Assembly (NCBI GenBank): GCA_033675265.1
Contig: JAUJYZ010001112.1
Coordinates: 1 to 64,000 of the forward strand
Direction: 5' to 3'
From: Actinostola sp. cb2023
Lineage: Eukaryota > Cnidaria > Anthozoa > Actiniaria > Actinostolidae
DNA length: 64,000 nucleotides
Each line of letters begins with the position of its first letter. The stretch's first letter is position 1. This document shows positions 24,101-36,600 of this stretch, piece after piece. A model generated the notes under the pieces. The model was given only the letters and a program-made list of their open reading frames with translations, was not told the origin of the DNA and did no database searches. A program made the translations under genes and the position numbers.

Positions 24101-26220
24101 TTAATAAATGTAGATGTACTAGTTTCCGAATAAACTTTGTGACTTGTAACTGCAGTTTTGAGAATCTGAAGTTATTTCAGATAGAGTATATTCAATGTTT
24201 TTTGAAGCTGTCTTTTGATACATTTTGCCTCCAGATAGCATGTTGTGCTCCAACTTTCTTGCTTGCTTGCAGGAATTTTTTTTGGGTTGTAGGGTACTTG
24301 CAGGAATTGATTTTGGGACATATTTTCTTTGCAGGAATTTTTTTTTGGGAATTGTCACCCCCCCTCCCAACATTTCTAATGATCCACCCCTGGGGTGGAT
24401 CATTAGAAATCCTGGGAGGGGGGGTACAAATTTTTTTGAGCACGAATATTTTTTCTACCTGTATTTCTCTGCAGGATTTGTTTTTGGAGTTGGGTAGCTC
24501 TGCAGGATATTTTTTTCTCTCGACTCTCACTGCTTTTCAAATTGATAATTGTTGTCATTCCCGGACTTGCTCACATTTCCAGTCACATTTTCACTACAGT
24601 GCTTTTCAACATTCTATGCCGACGATTTTTTTGAAGTATAGAGTCTCTGAAATAGCATTTCCTGCCTTCTGAGAGTATAGTTTCCAGCAAGTTTAAACTG
24701 ACAGAAAATTGAACTTCTGGCCGAATCATGGGAGTCTTACAGTGATACAACCCCCCTTAACCTAGTGATCCCCCCTCCCCCCAAATCTTATGACTAATAT
24801 AATGACAGTTATTATTACTGGCTTTGTTTCTAGAAAAATAATGACAGCCGGCTTATAATTTTGTGTTAAGTTCCTCAACTAGCTTTGTCTTTATCAATTT
24901 GGTGTATTATTGTAAAAAGGGTGGATGTCGAGATTTTGAAAGCGGGGTGCACTACTAAGGGCCGTAAGGCCCCTTCTTCTAGGGGGGTGTGGGGGCATGC
25001 CCCCCCAGAAAATTTTGAAATCTAGAAGCTCGAAAATGCAATTTCCATCCATTCTGGGCATCAAATGGTGGGCAGACCGTGGGCGAATATGTATCGGGCC
25101 CAACTCAAGGGGGGGGGGGGGGCACCGGCCCCCCACGCCCCTCCCTTGGATCCGCCCCTTGGTGTATGATGTCTCATGACTTTACCAACTTAATAAATGT
25201 AGATGTACTAGTTTCCGAATAAACTTTATGACTTGTAACTTGTGCAGTTTTGAGAATCTGAAGTTATTACAGATAGAGCATATTCAATGTTTTTTGAAGC
25301 TGTCTTTTGATACATTTTGCCTCCAGATAGCATGTTGTGCTCCAACTGTCTTGCTTGCTTGCAGGAATTTTTTTTGGGGGTGTAGGGTACTTGCAGAAAT
25401 TTTTTTTGGGACATTTTTTCTTTGCAGGAATTTTTTTTTGGGAATTGTCACCCCCCCCTCCCAACATTTCTAATGATCCACCCCTAATAATAATTGATTT
25501 TATCTGACAAGGGACCATCGTCTTTTCGATTCGATCTTAATTATATGTATGTATGTATGTATGTATGTTATTCATCGATCCAAAAAGTGAGAATCCAAAT
25601 GAAGTTTAAGAAGAAGAAATGAAACAAAAGAAAACCGAGGAAATAATTATGGGTCGTAGGAATTCTAGCTGTGCCGTGCACACAATCACGCAGCATTTAA
25701 TTGGCTTCTCATCGAAGTCGGATTTCCATCGAACAATAAAACAAATATTGTAACTATACTAAATTCCAACCTACAAACCGACATTAGATATACTAATTCT
25801 GATCTTTTTCTCAAAAACAAAAATTGAACCTACTTCAGGTGTTCCTAAAGGTGGTCAAAGAAATATTGGTGGCGTTGCACAATAATTACTTTCAAAGGTC
25901 GGGGAATTTTTGCGTACGTGTTGTACATTGACAGCTACTATACGTTCTCGAACGACTGATCGATGTTAATTTCTCCAATATTACCGAATCATTTCAAATC
26001 GGCAAAACGATCCAGTATATATTTCCTCTTTATTTAGGCTATTGAAACTGCTTACCGACAATGAGGACTGGGCGGGGTTTCAAGTCCGAGGCGAAATGAT
26101 ATGATGGATTAAATCGCCACTTACCAGTAAACTCGAAATCATCGAGATCATCATCAAAATGGCGCTCGGATTATAAGCTGTTAGCCCTTTTGGGAAGAAC
26201 TTTGTCCGGGTAATCAACAT
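20856..26220 (-). CDS. TNFR-B: TNF-receptor-superfamily death-domain receptor (3 exons, 414 aa)
   Basis: Exons 26220-26125, 22727-21902 and 21178-20856 join in phases 0 and 1. Signal peptide 1-32. The Cys-rich ectodomain (CTACPPCPESQQYSIPC, CIMCLPGTFSDGF, CQPCALCTLK, CDGCLTGHVYD) reaches about residue 142. A Thr/Pro mucin-like stalk (PTTLPTTLPTTLPTT type, about 150-210) follows. TM helix near 247-270 (IIVISLCIVIVILVVAFAV), Cys-rich juxtamembrane, death domain 308-414 (RWDFERVARKYNLKDEDLLAI). Role by family: cell-surface receptor for a TNF-type ligand signalling through death-domain adaptors. It is the closest paralogue of TNFR-C. A perfect heat-shock element lies ~430 bp upstream of the ATG. 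Its C-terminus is 8 residues shorter than in C because GGACTGTGA replaces GGAGTTGAT. Confidence 0.88.
21283..21460. repeat. Foldback in TNFR-B intron 2
   Basis: cagaaatcgtttatcgttcg ... gaacaataaacgatttctga with inner ctctctaactggaagaagtt arms. A counterpart sits at 33800-33970 in TNFR-C, so it predates the duplication. Confidence 0.7.
21902..22727 (-). CDS. TNFR-B exon 2: ectodomain, stalk, TM
   Basis: Acceptor CTTTTCCAG|ATC, donor AATG|GTATGT (phase 1). The Thr/Pro stalk is written in a short tandem repeat (ggttggtaacgt units on the + strand, 22305-22365). Confidence 0.88.
22872..25490. mobile_element. Nested repeat cluster in TNFR-B intron 1
   Basis: Two direct copies of an ~870-bp segment lie at about 23526-24392 and 24627-25490. 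Each ends aacatttctaatgatccacc and each contains a caggggtggatc-family element. Two copies of a head segment (ggtggatcattagaaat..., 22875-23105 and 24396-24624) precede them. Poly-G runs at 22900-22922 and 25108-25121. None of this is at the matching place in copy 2. Confidence 0.8.
26125..26220 (-). CDS. TNFR-B exon 1, signal peptide
   Basis: ATG at 26220-26218; 32 codons ending SAILMMISMISSLL before donor CTG|GTAAGT, phase 0. The upstream ATG that C uses also exists here but its frame stops at TAA, so the downstream ATG was chosen. Confidence 0.7.
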
Positions 26221-26600
26221 CGTTTGGCTGTAATAAACACATGAATTATGCTATTACTTCAACACCTACAACAATTAGTAACAATTCCATATAAACATGC
26301 TGAATGGATTTGTTTATACCTTTTCTCGGGCCTTTTCTTCGTCGTTTTGTAGATTTCCATCCCAACATTTGCGTTCGCTCGTGGAGAAATGGTCTGGTGG
26401 CGGTGATCCTGTATTACTTTATGTCTGTCGTTACAAAGAAAAGAAACACTCCTGTCCATAGAAATATGGGAGATGAATGAGGATGCAACGGTGGACCTAC
26501 TCTTTTAAACTACCTTTTTTTAAATCGGGGATTCCCCCATGCTCGAGGATCCAGCGTTCCAAACAAACAGCCAATTAGCGATGAGTAAACGTGACGTTAC

Positions 26601-26608
26601 TGACGTCA
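26601..26608. promoter_or_regulatory. CRE-type palindrome TGACGTCA
   Basis: Exact TGACGTCA, with a half-site gtgacgtt just before it, ~380 bp upstream of the TNFR-B ATG. CREB/ATF-type factors bind this motif in animals. It is not preserved in the TNFR-C flank. Confidence 0.45.
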
Positions 26609-26652
26609 AAGTTTACTTTCCCGGGTTACTTTTCGCGCCAAAATATTCCAAA

Positions 26653-26677
26653 AGAAACTTCTAGAAGCTTCTAGAAC
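26653..26677 (-). promoter_or_regulatory. Perfect five-pentamer heat-shock element upstream of TNFR-B
   Basis: GAA at 26654, TTC at 26659, GAA at 26664, TTC at 26669, GAA at 26674: five alternating nGAAn units with exact 5-base spacing. This is the binding array for trimeric HSF1. It lies 430-460 bp upstream of the TNFR-B start. The TNFR-C flank retains four of five units. Confidence 0.65.
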
Positions 26678-26876
26678 AAATTGATATCCGATATGTAACT
26701 ACCTATTAAATATAGATCGTTGCGTGACTCGGTAGTACTAAATACAACCGTTAGCACCGTTGAAACAATAGAAAATACACTATTTAGTACTGTAGCGTTT
26801 TGGCCTCGGTTGTTTTCGGTTGTCCTTTACTTGGCCAACGAGAGACTGACGACTATTTATAGACACTCACAACATG

Positions 26877-27388
26877 CAGATTCGGATTGACGTCATTTTG
26901 ACGTCCCAGATTCACTGAGCAGGGGTAGGGAAGGGAAGAGCGACAACAAGACCGCCAGCTCAAACCTTCTGGAGACTCCAAACATAAACAACATAAACAG
27001 TGTGGAAGGAGCCTAATAAGTAATTCTAATACGAATTTTAAATATTTAAAAACTTGACATCACATGTTATGTTTGATTGTGTTTGTTTGAGCATTGATAA
27101 TTGACATACATTTATTGGTCTTTATTGTGTAATCATGTACAAGTTACAGCTATCAGGTGAGCCCATCCACATCACATTGAGTTATTTTATATTTTGTGTC
27201 TATTTTGCCTCCGCGGCACTAGTTTGTTTATCACCTGTTTCCAACGCTGAATCTATTCTTAGTGTTCGTTTGCAGTCCAAATTGTTAAACAATCATATTC
27301 CCTTCCCTACCCCTGCTCAGTGAATCTGCTGTCAAGCAGCAGATTCGAAAAGCTGTGTGACGTCAAAATGATGTCAATCCGAATCTGC
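26877..27388. mobile_element. Foldback element between the duplication copies
   Basis: The left end, gcagattcggattgacgtca, and inner ccagattcactgagcagggg are mirrored by ccctgctcagtgaatctgct and atgtcaatccgaatctgc at the right. The interior ORF has no recognisable product. Confidence 0.7.
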
Positions 27389-27981
27389 TGCTGATCGAAT
27401 CTGCTGCCAGAATCAATCTGGTTATTTCCCAATAGTACTATCTCACGGACATATGGTTTGCACTCTACTTTCACATGTTGTACTGGTAAATGAAAGATAG
27501 AAGAGCGTTAATTGGCTAATAATCGATCACTGGGATGAATCAGCAGCCCTTTTCAATAAATACTAAATGACAGTTTTCCCTACCATTTTCTATACTACAA
27601 TAATTCGTGAAATCCCTACCCTTTTATATACCTCCAGCCTGAAAAAGATTAAAAAAAACAATTTCAGGCAGGGAAAACCCCCCTGACCCACCAGGGGTAT
27701 GAACATTGGATGCGCACAGGCACATCTACTCCACCTTTACTCATTAGTTAGAAAAGGGATACACTTTTTCTATGAATGAAACTTTGAACTACTGATTATT
27801 CTTGGATATCAATGGGAAAATATAACAGTATTACGCTGGTGTACTTCAATTTATTGCTTTATTACTATCAAAACTATTGTAACAATAATTTATTCTAGTG
27901 GTAATTGAAATATATTCCTATTTTCCTCATGAATTATTAATGATTTGGATAAGTGATACAACACATAGTCGTGTTTGATTC

Positions 27982-28134
27982 GATACAATTGCTGGTTTGC
28001 AATACACGTCACGTTGGCCATCTTGGTTGAACTTCAACAAAAGATTGCTCATTAGTGTCTATTGTTTGTTCAACCAACATGGCCGCCGTGTCTTTATCTC
28101 TTGATTCTCAAGGGATTGATTGAAAACCAAGAAT
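27982..28134. mobile_element. ~150-bp sequence present in copy 2 only
   Basis: Copy 1 runs gtgtttgattcattattgat without it (17995-18014). Copy 2 has an insert containing ttggccatcttggttgaact and the inverse gttcaaccaacatggccg, i.e. a small foldback. Confidence 0.65.
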
Positions 28135-29191
28135 TGATTGTTCAATATTAAACTGCATTTTCATTTTTGTAATAATTATTTATATATTTGAAATATTACT
28201 TCACATCAAAGTGACCACCGTTGCTTTGCAAACACCAAAGATGAATGTCCCAACTAGTAGTTTTTTTAAAATTGCAACGAGGGTGCAGACATCAGTCTGT
28301 CATTTAAGTGCCCGAGCCCATGATACCTGGCAGACACAGAGTATGTATTTTTGTAGCCTGCTATGAAATCGAAAGAGATTTCAAATCAAAAGAAAATCTG
28401 AACCATTTTTGTCGGTTAGAAGCATCGTTGACCAAAAAACAGTGCTGTGTTCTATTTACAGTCTATAGTTTTAACAGGTATACTTTATAAACACAACATG
28501 AACATTACACTGTCGCAAGGCATCATGGGCTTGTATATACAGGGACATTACTGTTATATGATTGACAGAAGTCTATTGCAAAAATATTACCAGTCAGGAC
28601 TTTTGTGGACACTAATAGATCAGGTAATGCAAACGGCGATCACCAGTGAAGATTTGTCGATATCTTCATAAACAATCATGTACAACAATACTGTACATGT
28701 ACCATATACGTATGGGGCATTATTGGTCCAAAAATAAACTTCATTACAAAATATATAGTAAGATAGGATATGAAAAATATCAAACTTACAATATATTCTT
28801 ATAAAAATTATCACATTTGAGTTTTCTCATTTGAAAAGGTATAAAATAATTAAAGTATAAAATAACCAATATATACATTTCTACAAACTTGTTATAAAAG
28901 TCACAATATCAATGTTTTCCCATCAGAATTGTGAGCTGTTGCTTGAGGACACGTATATATAATTTATTTTCTTTGTAGGTTAAGGTTAACAGCCCAAACA
29001 CATGGATGAAAAATACTTTGAGCAAACATTATGATTCTGATATGGGAAAACATTGAAACAAGTAGAGATACAATGGACACATTGATAAAAAACATACAAT
29101 AAAATAATGTCTAATCAGTGTAAATACTTGGACCGTAATGCAGCTTAACATATTGGCAGGGATTCCGTGATTACAACTAGATATGTCAATA

Positions 29192-30179
29192 ATAAATATT
29201 ATATTCAATATAAAATCTTTGTTGCACGGCCCTTAATTCCTGTCAATATATACACTATGTTTATGGTAATAATGTCATGCATCTAGTTAAACATCACTCT
29301 GGATTAAGAACAGCAGAAGTGACTTAATATGATCAGAATCCAGAATCTCCTTTGGAATTCAAAGAGCCTAGAGGAGAATTTAGATTTTGATCAGAGATCA
29401 CCTAGACTGTCGTTTTTGCACCAACCTCTTCTATTATTGGCCTTTCAGGAATATGCAGGCCAGACACCCTCACATTAAGAGCATTAATTAGTGCAATTTG
29501 ACATAAATACATAGTTGCATGCCCATACAAAAATGGCTGTGAAGAAGACTAAAGAATGATAGATTCCTGAATTAAATAACTTACAGTATGTTTCTTAAGT
29601 TTCTCCCTCAAAGAGCAAAACTGAAGTCACTCTTATAAACACAGGAATATCACCGTCGCTGCTAATCTGGTATTAATATTACAATACTACTTCTGTTGTA
29701 GATCAAGGATTTTGGGCAAATAGGGGCTTCCAATTAGGGGGCCAGCAGGAAAGGGCACCCCCAGCCTATCCATTAGCTGAATGGATAATATATTGTTTCA
29801 TCACATTTTATAACATAGATCATTGCGATGTTTGAAAACAGACTGGTTTTGAACATTGCATGGATCATTGGAAATATCAATAATTTGCTTCTAGTGGTAG
29901 AAAACAGAAAAAACAACAAACATGTTTAATTAGTTATGTTTTCCTTGATACTACTTTACTACCAATAACCCTCTAAACATTTCTATGTCATATACACTTT
30001 AAATAGTGCATGTAACTCCAGACAAAAGTATGATAATTTTGCGACCCTGTTCCAGACAAAATGGCCAATAACAATATACTCTGTTCCAGAGTATTATTGT
30101 CATGACAATCAATGGCACGGTTGTGAAAGGCATTTTGCCGCGGTAGACATGATCTCAAATAGCCAAACTGATACCGAAG
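29192..30179. other. 3' flank homologous to copy 1, no gene
   Basis: Corresponds to 19330-20370 of copy 1. No exon seen. Confidence 0.5.
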
Positions 30180-32545
30180 AGAATCCACTCATCCTGCCAG
30201 TATCCAATCAGATACCGAAGAGAATTCACTCATCCTGCATCAATTAATTACCAATGAGAATCCACTCATCCTGCCAGTATCCAATCAGTGATACCGAAGA
30301 GAATCCACTCATCCTGCATCAATTGATTACCGATGAGAATCCACTCATCCTGCCAGTATCCAATCAGTGATACCGAAGAGAATCCACTCATCCTGCCAGT
30401 ATCCAATCAGTGATACCGAAGAGAATTCACTCATCCTGCATCAATTGATTACCGATGAGAATCCACTCATCCTGCCAGTATCCAATCAGTGATACCGAAG
30501 AGAATCCACTCATCCTGCCAGTATCCAATCAGTGATACCGAAGAGAATTCACTCATCCTGCATCAATTGATTACTGATGAGAATCCACTCATCCTGCCAG
30601 TATCCAATCAGTGATACTGAAGAGAATTCACTCATCCTGCCAGTATCCAATCAGTGATACCGAAGAGAATTCACTCATCCTGACTAGAATGAGTGAATAA
30701 TAATATAATAATTATTATTATTATTCACTCATCCTGCCAGTATCCAATGATTACTGATGAGAATTCACTCATCCTGCATCAATTGATTACCGATGAGAAT
30801 CCACTCATCCTGCCAGTATCCAATGATACCGATGAGAATTCACTCGTCCTGCCAGTATCCAATCAGTGATACCGAAGAGAATCCACTCATCCTGCCAGTA
30901 TCCAATCAGTGATACCGAAGAGAATTCACTCATCCTGCATCAATTGATTACCAATGAGAATCCACTCATCCTGCCAGTATCCAATGATACCGATGAGAAT
31001 TCATTCATCCTGCCAGTATCGAATGATACCGATGAGAATTCATTCATCCTGCCAGTATCGAATGATACCGAAGAGAATTCACTCATCCTGCCAGTATCGA
31101 ATGATACCGATGAGAATCCACTCATCCTGCCAGTATCCAATTATGATACCGATGAGAATTCATTCATCCTGCCAGTATCGAATGATACCGAAGAGAATCC
31201 ACTCATCCTGCATCAATTGATTACCGATGAGAATTCACTCATCCTGCCAGTATCCAATCAGTGATACCGAAGAGAATTCACTCATCCTGCATCAATTGAT
31301 TACCAATGAGAATCCACTCATCCTGCCAGTATCCAATCAGTGATACCGAAGAGAATCCACTCATCCTGCCAGTATCCAATCAGTGATACCGAAGAGAATT
31401 CACTCATCCTGCATCAATTGATTACCGATGAGAATCCACTCATCCTGCCAGTATCCAATGATACCAATGAGAATTCACTCATCCTGCCAGTATCCAATCA
31501 GTTATATACCGAAGAGAATCCACTCATCCTGCATCAATTGATTACCGATGAGAATCCACTCATCCTGCCAGTATCCAATCAGTGATACCGAAGAGAATTC
31601 ACTCATCCTGCATCAATTGATTACCAATGAGAATCCACTCATCCTGCCAGTATCCAATCAGTGATACCGAAGAGAATTCACTCATCCTGACGAGAATGAG
31701 CGAATAATAATATTATAATTATTATTATTATTCACTCATCCTGCCAGTATCCAATGATTACCGATGAGAATTCACTCATCCTGCATCCAATGATTACCGA
31801 AGAGAATTCACTCATCCTGCCAGTATCCAATGATACCGATGAGAATTCATTCATCCTGCCAGTATCTAATCAGTGATACCGAAGAGAATCCACTCATCCT
31901 GCCAGTATCCAATCAGTGATACCGAAGAGAATTCACTCATCCTGCATCAATTGATTACCGATGAGAATCCACTCATCCTGCCAGTATCCAATCAGTGATA
32001 CCGAAGAGAATTCACTCATCCTGCATCAATTGATTACCGATGAGAATCCACTCATCCTGCCAGTATCCAATGATACAGATGAGAATTCACTCATCCTGCC
32101 AGTATCCAATCAGTGATACTGAAGAGAATTCACTCATACTGCCAGTATCCAATTATGATACCGATGAGAATTCATTCATCCTGCCAGTATCGAATGATAC
32201 CGAAGAGAATTCACTCATCCTGCCAGTATCAAATGATACCGATGAGAATCCACTCATCCTGCCAGTATCCAATTATGATACCGATGAGAATTCATTCATC
32301 CTGCCAGTATCGAATGATACCGAAGAGAATTCACTCATCCTGCCAGTATCCAATAATTTATGATACCGATGAGAATTCATTCATCCTGCCAGTATCGAAT
32401 GATACCGAAGAGAATTCATTCATCCTGCCAGTATCCAATCAGTGATACCGAAGAGAATTCACTCATCCTGCATCAATTGATTACCAATGAGAATTCACTC
32501 ATCCTGCCAGTATCCAATGATACCGATGAGAAATTCACTTATCCT
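30180..32545. repeat. Composite minisatellite (~2.4 kb) 3' of TNFR-C
   Basis: Alternating units: tgataccgaagagaatccac + tcatcctgccagtatccaat + cag (~43 bp) and a shorter tgattaccgatgagaatcca... gcatcaat unit. An a/t spacer (gaataataatatta...) occurs twice, at ~30690 and ~31700, giving a ~1.01-kb higher-order period. Repeat-derived ORFs on both strands are not genes. Confidence 0.95.
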
Positions 32546-32574
32546 GTGGTGCTTCTGTCATTAGTTACACAATT

Positions 32575-32845
32575 TCCATGGTTACGAGGTGTGTAATCCC
32601 CTTAAAATCGCTATAATTGCAATTATGGGGCATATTCCGAGTGGATCCATATAGTAGTCAATATTGTTCTATAAGTGATTATCTATCTCTGTACCAAATT
32701 TGGTGTTTTAGTCATGCATTCCACAACTACCATGTTTACGAGGTATAGAACCCCTTTAAAACCGCTATAATTGCAATTATGGTATAGATTCCATGTGGGT
32801 CTATATTCAATATCGTTCTATAGGTGATTCTCAATCTCTGTTCCA
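32575..32845. repeat. Two-copy ~150-bp tandem repeat
   Basis: gttacgaggtgtgtaatccc / gtttacgaggtatagaaccc, followed in each case by cgctataattgcaattatgg and ctgtnccaaatttggtg. Confidence 0.7.
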
Positions 32846-32908
32846 AATTTGGTGCTTTTACCATCCCACAATTCTACTATTTACATTATCATGTACGTAA
32901 CTATATAG

Positions 32909-33165
32909 AGTACCGAAGTGTGTTATTCAACTTTTGATCCGATTTCGAAGAACATCAATAAAGAAACTTACATACCAAATTTGAGAGCAATCGGTTAAAT
33001 AGTGGCTGAGATATGGCAAGTTGAATAGATAATTTCCCCCCACAAATCACTGTAATTTCAGATATTCAACTGGCCATATCTCAGCCACTATTTAACCGAT
33101 TGCTCTCAAATTTGGCATGTGAGCTTATTGATGTTCTTTCGTGATGTCACACTTCGGTACTCTAT
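32909..33165. mobile_element. Foldback MITE 3' of TNFR-C
   Basis: Ends gagtaccgaagtgtg and cacacttcggtactc. The arms contain accaaatttgagagcaatcg, ggttaaatagtggctgagat and their inverse. Confidence 0.8.
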
Positions 33166-33342
33166 TGCCATAGCTCAGACATGCTTGCACTCTATATGTT
33201 TAGTAGAATCTGTTTAGTGTGCAGTTTCATTGATGATATTAACACAAGACACTAACCTGGGATCATTCCTTTACATTAACATGTACATAACTATATATTG
33301 CCATAGCTCAGACATGTATGCACTAAGTTTAGTAGAACCTTT

Positions 33343-33689
33343 TTAGCATGCAGTTTCATCGATTATATCAACTCCAGGAGCTGGTTTGGTGAAGTGAGGC
33401 ACCAGGATCTCGTATGCCTTTTTGTTAATATCCTTCAGTGTATTTGCAAAGTCACGTACAGTGATGGGTGGACGAACCTCTATACATAGTTTGTCACAGA
33501 GGACCTTGCTTGGACTTCCATTTTCTACATGGATTAGACTTTTGATGGCCAACAAATCCTCCTCTTTCAACTTGTATTTTCTTGCAACCCTTTCAAAGTC
33601 CCATCTGCCAAGACACCTTGTGCTATCAAGATGTTTATATAGCTTGTCCACCGGCTCATCAAGATTGAGGAAGTCCTTCAAAAGCTGAT
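33343..33689 (-). CDS. TNFR-C exon 3: death domain
   Basis: Acceptor TTCTTTAG|AT. GRWDFERVARKYKLKEEDLL and later helices match TNFR-B closely; full-length C-terminus. Confidence 0.87.
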
Positions 33690-36600
33690 CTAAAGAAAGA
33701 AATGTTTTAAATGTTATGATGGTTAATTGCAGAATTTTAATTTTTGAAAAATGTCAAATTCCATGGCTTTTCACTGACTTGTGTGTCGAAAAACTGTGGG
33801 CACCCAGAAATAGTTCAGAAATCGTTTATCGTTTGATGAACAATATGTAACGACTCTCTAACTGCAAGAAGTTAGACTGATTTGTAGTCAGATAAACTTC
33901 TTGCAGTTAGAGAGTTGTTTCAGATTGATCAACGAACAATAAATGATTTCTGAAATATTTCTGGTTGCACATGGTTTTTCGATTCGCACTGTAAAAGGTA
34001 TTGCCTGGTCAATTCCAAAATTTGATGACTTTTCTCGACCTCAAAATCATTTCACTAACGATGAAAGAGCTGGCAAATGATGTCATCATATACTTCAATA
34101 TTCATTCAACTTTGTTTATTTGTCAACAATCAGTGAATCGATCAATGAAAATTGAAGCCATTTGTCATGGTCTTGAGAACCCTGCTAATAGAGTTGTTTT
34201 CATGAGTGGGAAGTAGCTACGTACGGTTCATGCTGTGCTGTGACTGTACGTGCCGTGACTGTGCCATATCCAACAAGCATTCTGGTTAGCTGCATGAGCA
34301 ATGATTTTGCACACTGTGATTGGTTGAATATAATGTCTTTGATTCTGTACCATGACCATAACTCCGTACCGTAGGTTTCCCACTCATATGAAAATGACTC
34401 TATTATATTAATGTACATGTACACATACATATTATTATTATTACCATTGCTTGTATTCATTTCAATCATAGGAGTAGTTGCTTCATTCGTTGGGTCTCTG
34501 GCACTTCTTCTACAGCTGGATTTTCTCTTCCATAAATGACAGCCCCACCACTTTTTAACATCAAACGCAACTACAAGGATCACTATAACTATACAAAGTA
34601 ATATCACAGTAATAATCCAATACTTGAGGGATTTCCCTGTGTCATGTGCAGTTGTAGAAACAGCAGCAGCAGCAGTAGGGCCCTTTGTGGCTGACTTGAC
34701 CATGGTTGGTATAGTGGTTGGTATAGTGGTTGGTATAGTGGTTGGTATATTGGTTGGCATAGTGGTTGGCATAGTGGTTGGCATAGTGGTTGGTATAGTG
34801 GTTGGTATAGTGGTTGGTATAGTGGTTGGTATAGTGGTTTGTATAGTAGTTGGCACAGTGTCTGCTGGTACAGTGGCAGGTGACGTGGCTGGTACAGTGG
34901 TTGGTAAAGTGGTTGGTGCACTGCTCGGGTTTCTTTTACATCTAAAGTTATGTGGATCATAGACGTGACCTTTTAGACACACACCACAAATAGCATTTTG
35001 ATAGCTTGTGCATTTTTGGAGGACAACTTTCAGGGTGCATAAAGTGCATGGTTGACAAGCCTTGGTATTAAAGCCATCAGAGAATGTTCCAGGTAGACAC
35101 ATTATACATCTCCCATTTGTTCCTATATCCACTTCATCACCACAAGGAATTGAATATTGCTGTGATTCAGGACATGGTGGACAAGCAGTACATGCTTCTA
35201 TTAAACCCGTTGTTTTGTTCTTCCATGCAATGTCACTGGAAGAACATTTGATCTGTTCACATTCAGAAGGACTGATCTGGAAAAGAAAGAAAATAATATT
35301 GTTTGTAATAAATTTTGTAAAATTAATTTAAGGTGAGTTTGATGTTTTTTTAAAATCTAGCTGACCTGACAGTTCTAGAATGTCTTGCACAAATGAACTA
35401 TATAATAAAATAGCAGTTTCCTACTTACAGTGTGGACACTCGAACCGTGAACACTTCAAGTTTTTTTCGAGCTTTTTTTTTCGAACTTTCTATTGCCTCA
35501 TAGCCTTTCAAATGGAACATTGAGTTTAATCAAAATAAATCATTTTTCTGATCAATTTGCTCAATGGATAATTTATAAATATGTGTTAGAAAAAAAACAA
35601 AGTGTTCACGGTTCGAGTGTCCACACTGTAATTAGTAAGGACACCTAAACTACAATAATAATAATCATTCAATTATAATAGTTCCCATCCCATGCCACTC
35701 CCACACCTACACACTAAAACTACACCTAAACTACAATAATAATAATCATTCAATTATAATAGTTCCCATCCCATGCCACTCCCACACTACACACTAAAAC
35801 TACACCTAAACTACAATAATAATAATCATTCAATTATAATAGTTCCCATCCCATGCCACTCCCACACCTACACACTAAAACTACACCTAAACTACAATAA
35901 TAATAATCATTCAATTATAATAGTTCCCATCCCATGCCACTCCCACACACTACATACTAAAACTACACCTAAACTACAATAATAATAATCATTCAATTAT
36001 GATAGTTCCCATCCCATGCCACTCCCACACCTACACACTAAAACTACACCTAAACTACAATAATAATAATCATTCAATTATAATAGTTCCCATCCCATGC
36101 CACTCCCACACCTACACACTAAAACTACACCTAAACTACAATAATAATAATCATTCAATTATAATAGTTCCCATCCCATGCCACTCCCACACCTACACAC
36201 TAAAACTACACCTAAACTACAATAATAATAATCATTCAATTATAATAGTTCCCATCCCATGCCACTCCCACACCTACACACTAAAACTACACCTAAACTA
36301 CAATAATAATAATCATTCAATTATAATAGTTCCCATCCCATGCCACTCCCACACTACACACTAAAACTACACCTAAACTACAATAATAATAATCATTCAA
36401 TTATAATAGTTCCCATCCCATGCCACTCCCACACTACACACTAAAACTACACCTAAACTACAATAATAATAATCATTCAATTATAATAGTTCCCATCCCA
36501 TGCCACTCCCACACTACACACTAAAACTACACCTAAACTACAATAATAATAATCATTCAATTATGATAGTTCCCATCCCATGCCACTCCCACACCTACAC

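Larger units (their letters stand above)
17640..26680. repeat. Segmental duplication, copy 1 (contains TNFR-B)
   Basis: Long stretches match 27470-45470 in the same order and orientation. Anchors: gaagatagaagagcgtt-type start (17670/27495), atgattgacagaagtctatt (18413/28559), both exons around 20856-22727/33343-35276, and the exon 1 and upstream blocks 25503-26680/44345-45470. Differences between copies are mobile-element and minisatellite insertions plus point changes. Confidence 0.85.

Noticed and set aside
24119..24672. 252-codon and antisense ORFs in TNFR-B intron 1
   Set aside because: They cross two nested mobile elements and G-runs; no conserved domain.
30866..32596. ORFs with ILPVSNDTDENSF-type repeats
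   Set aside because: Composite minisatellite in the 3' flank of TNFR-C; open in more than one frame and on both strands.
34200..35132. 310-codon single ORF as the complete TNFR-C product
   Set aside because: It lacks the first cysteines, the signal peptide and the death domain; the end is intron read-through past the phase-1 donor at 34445.
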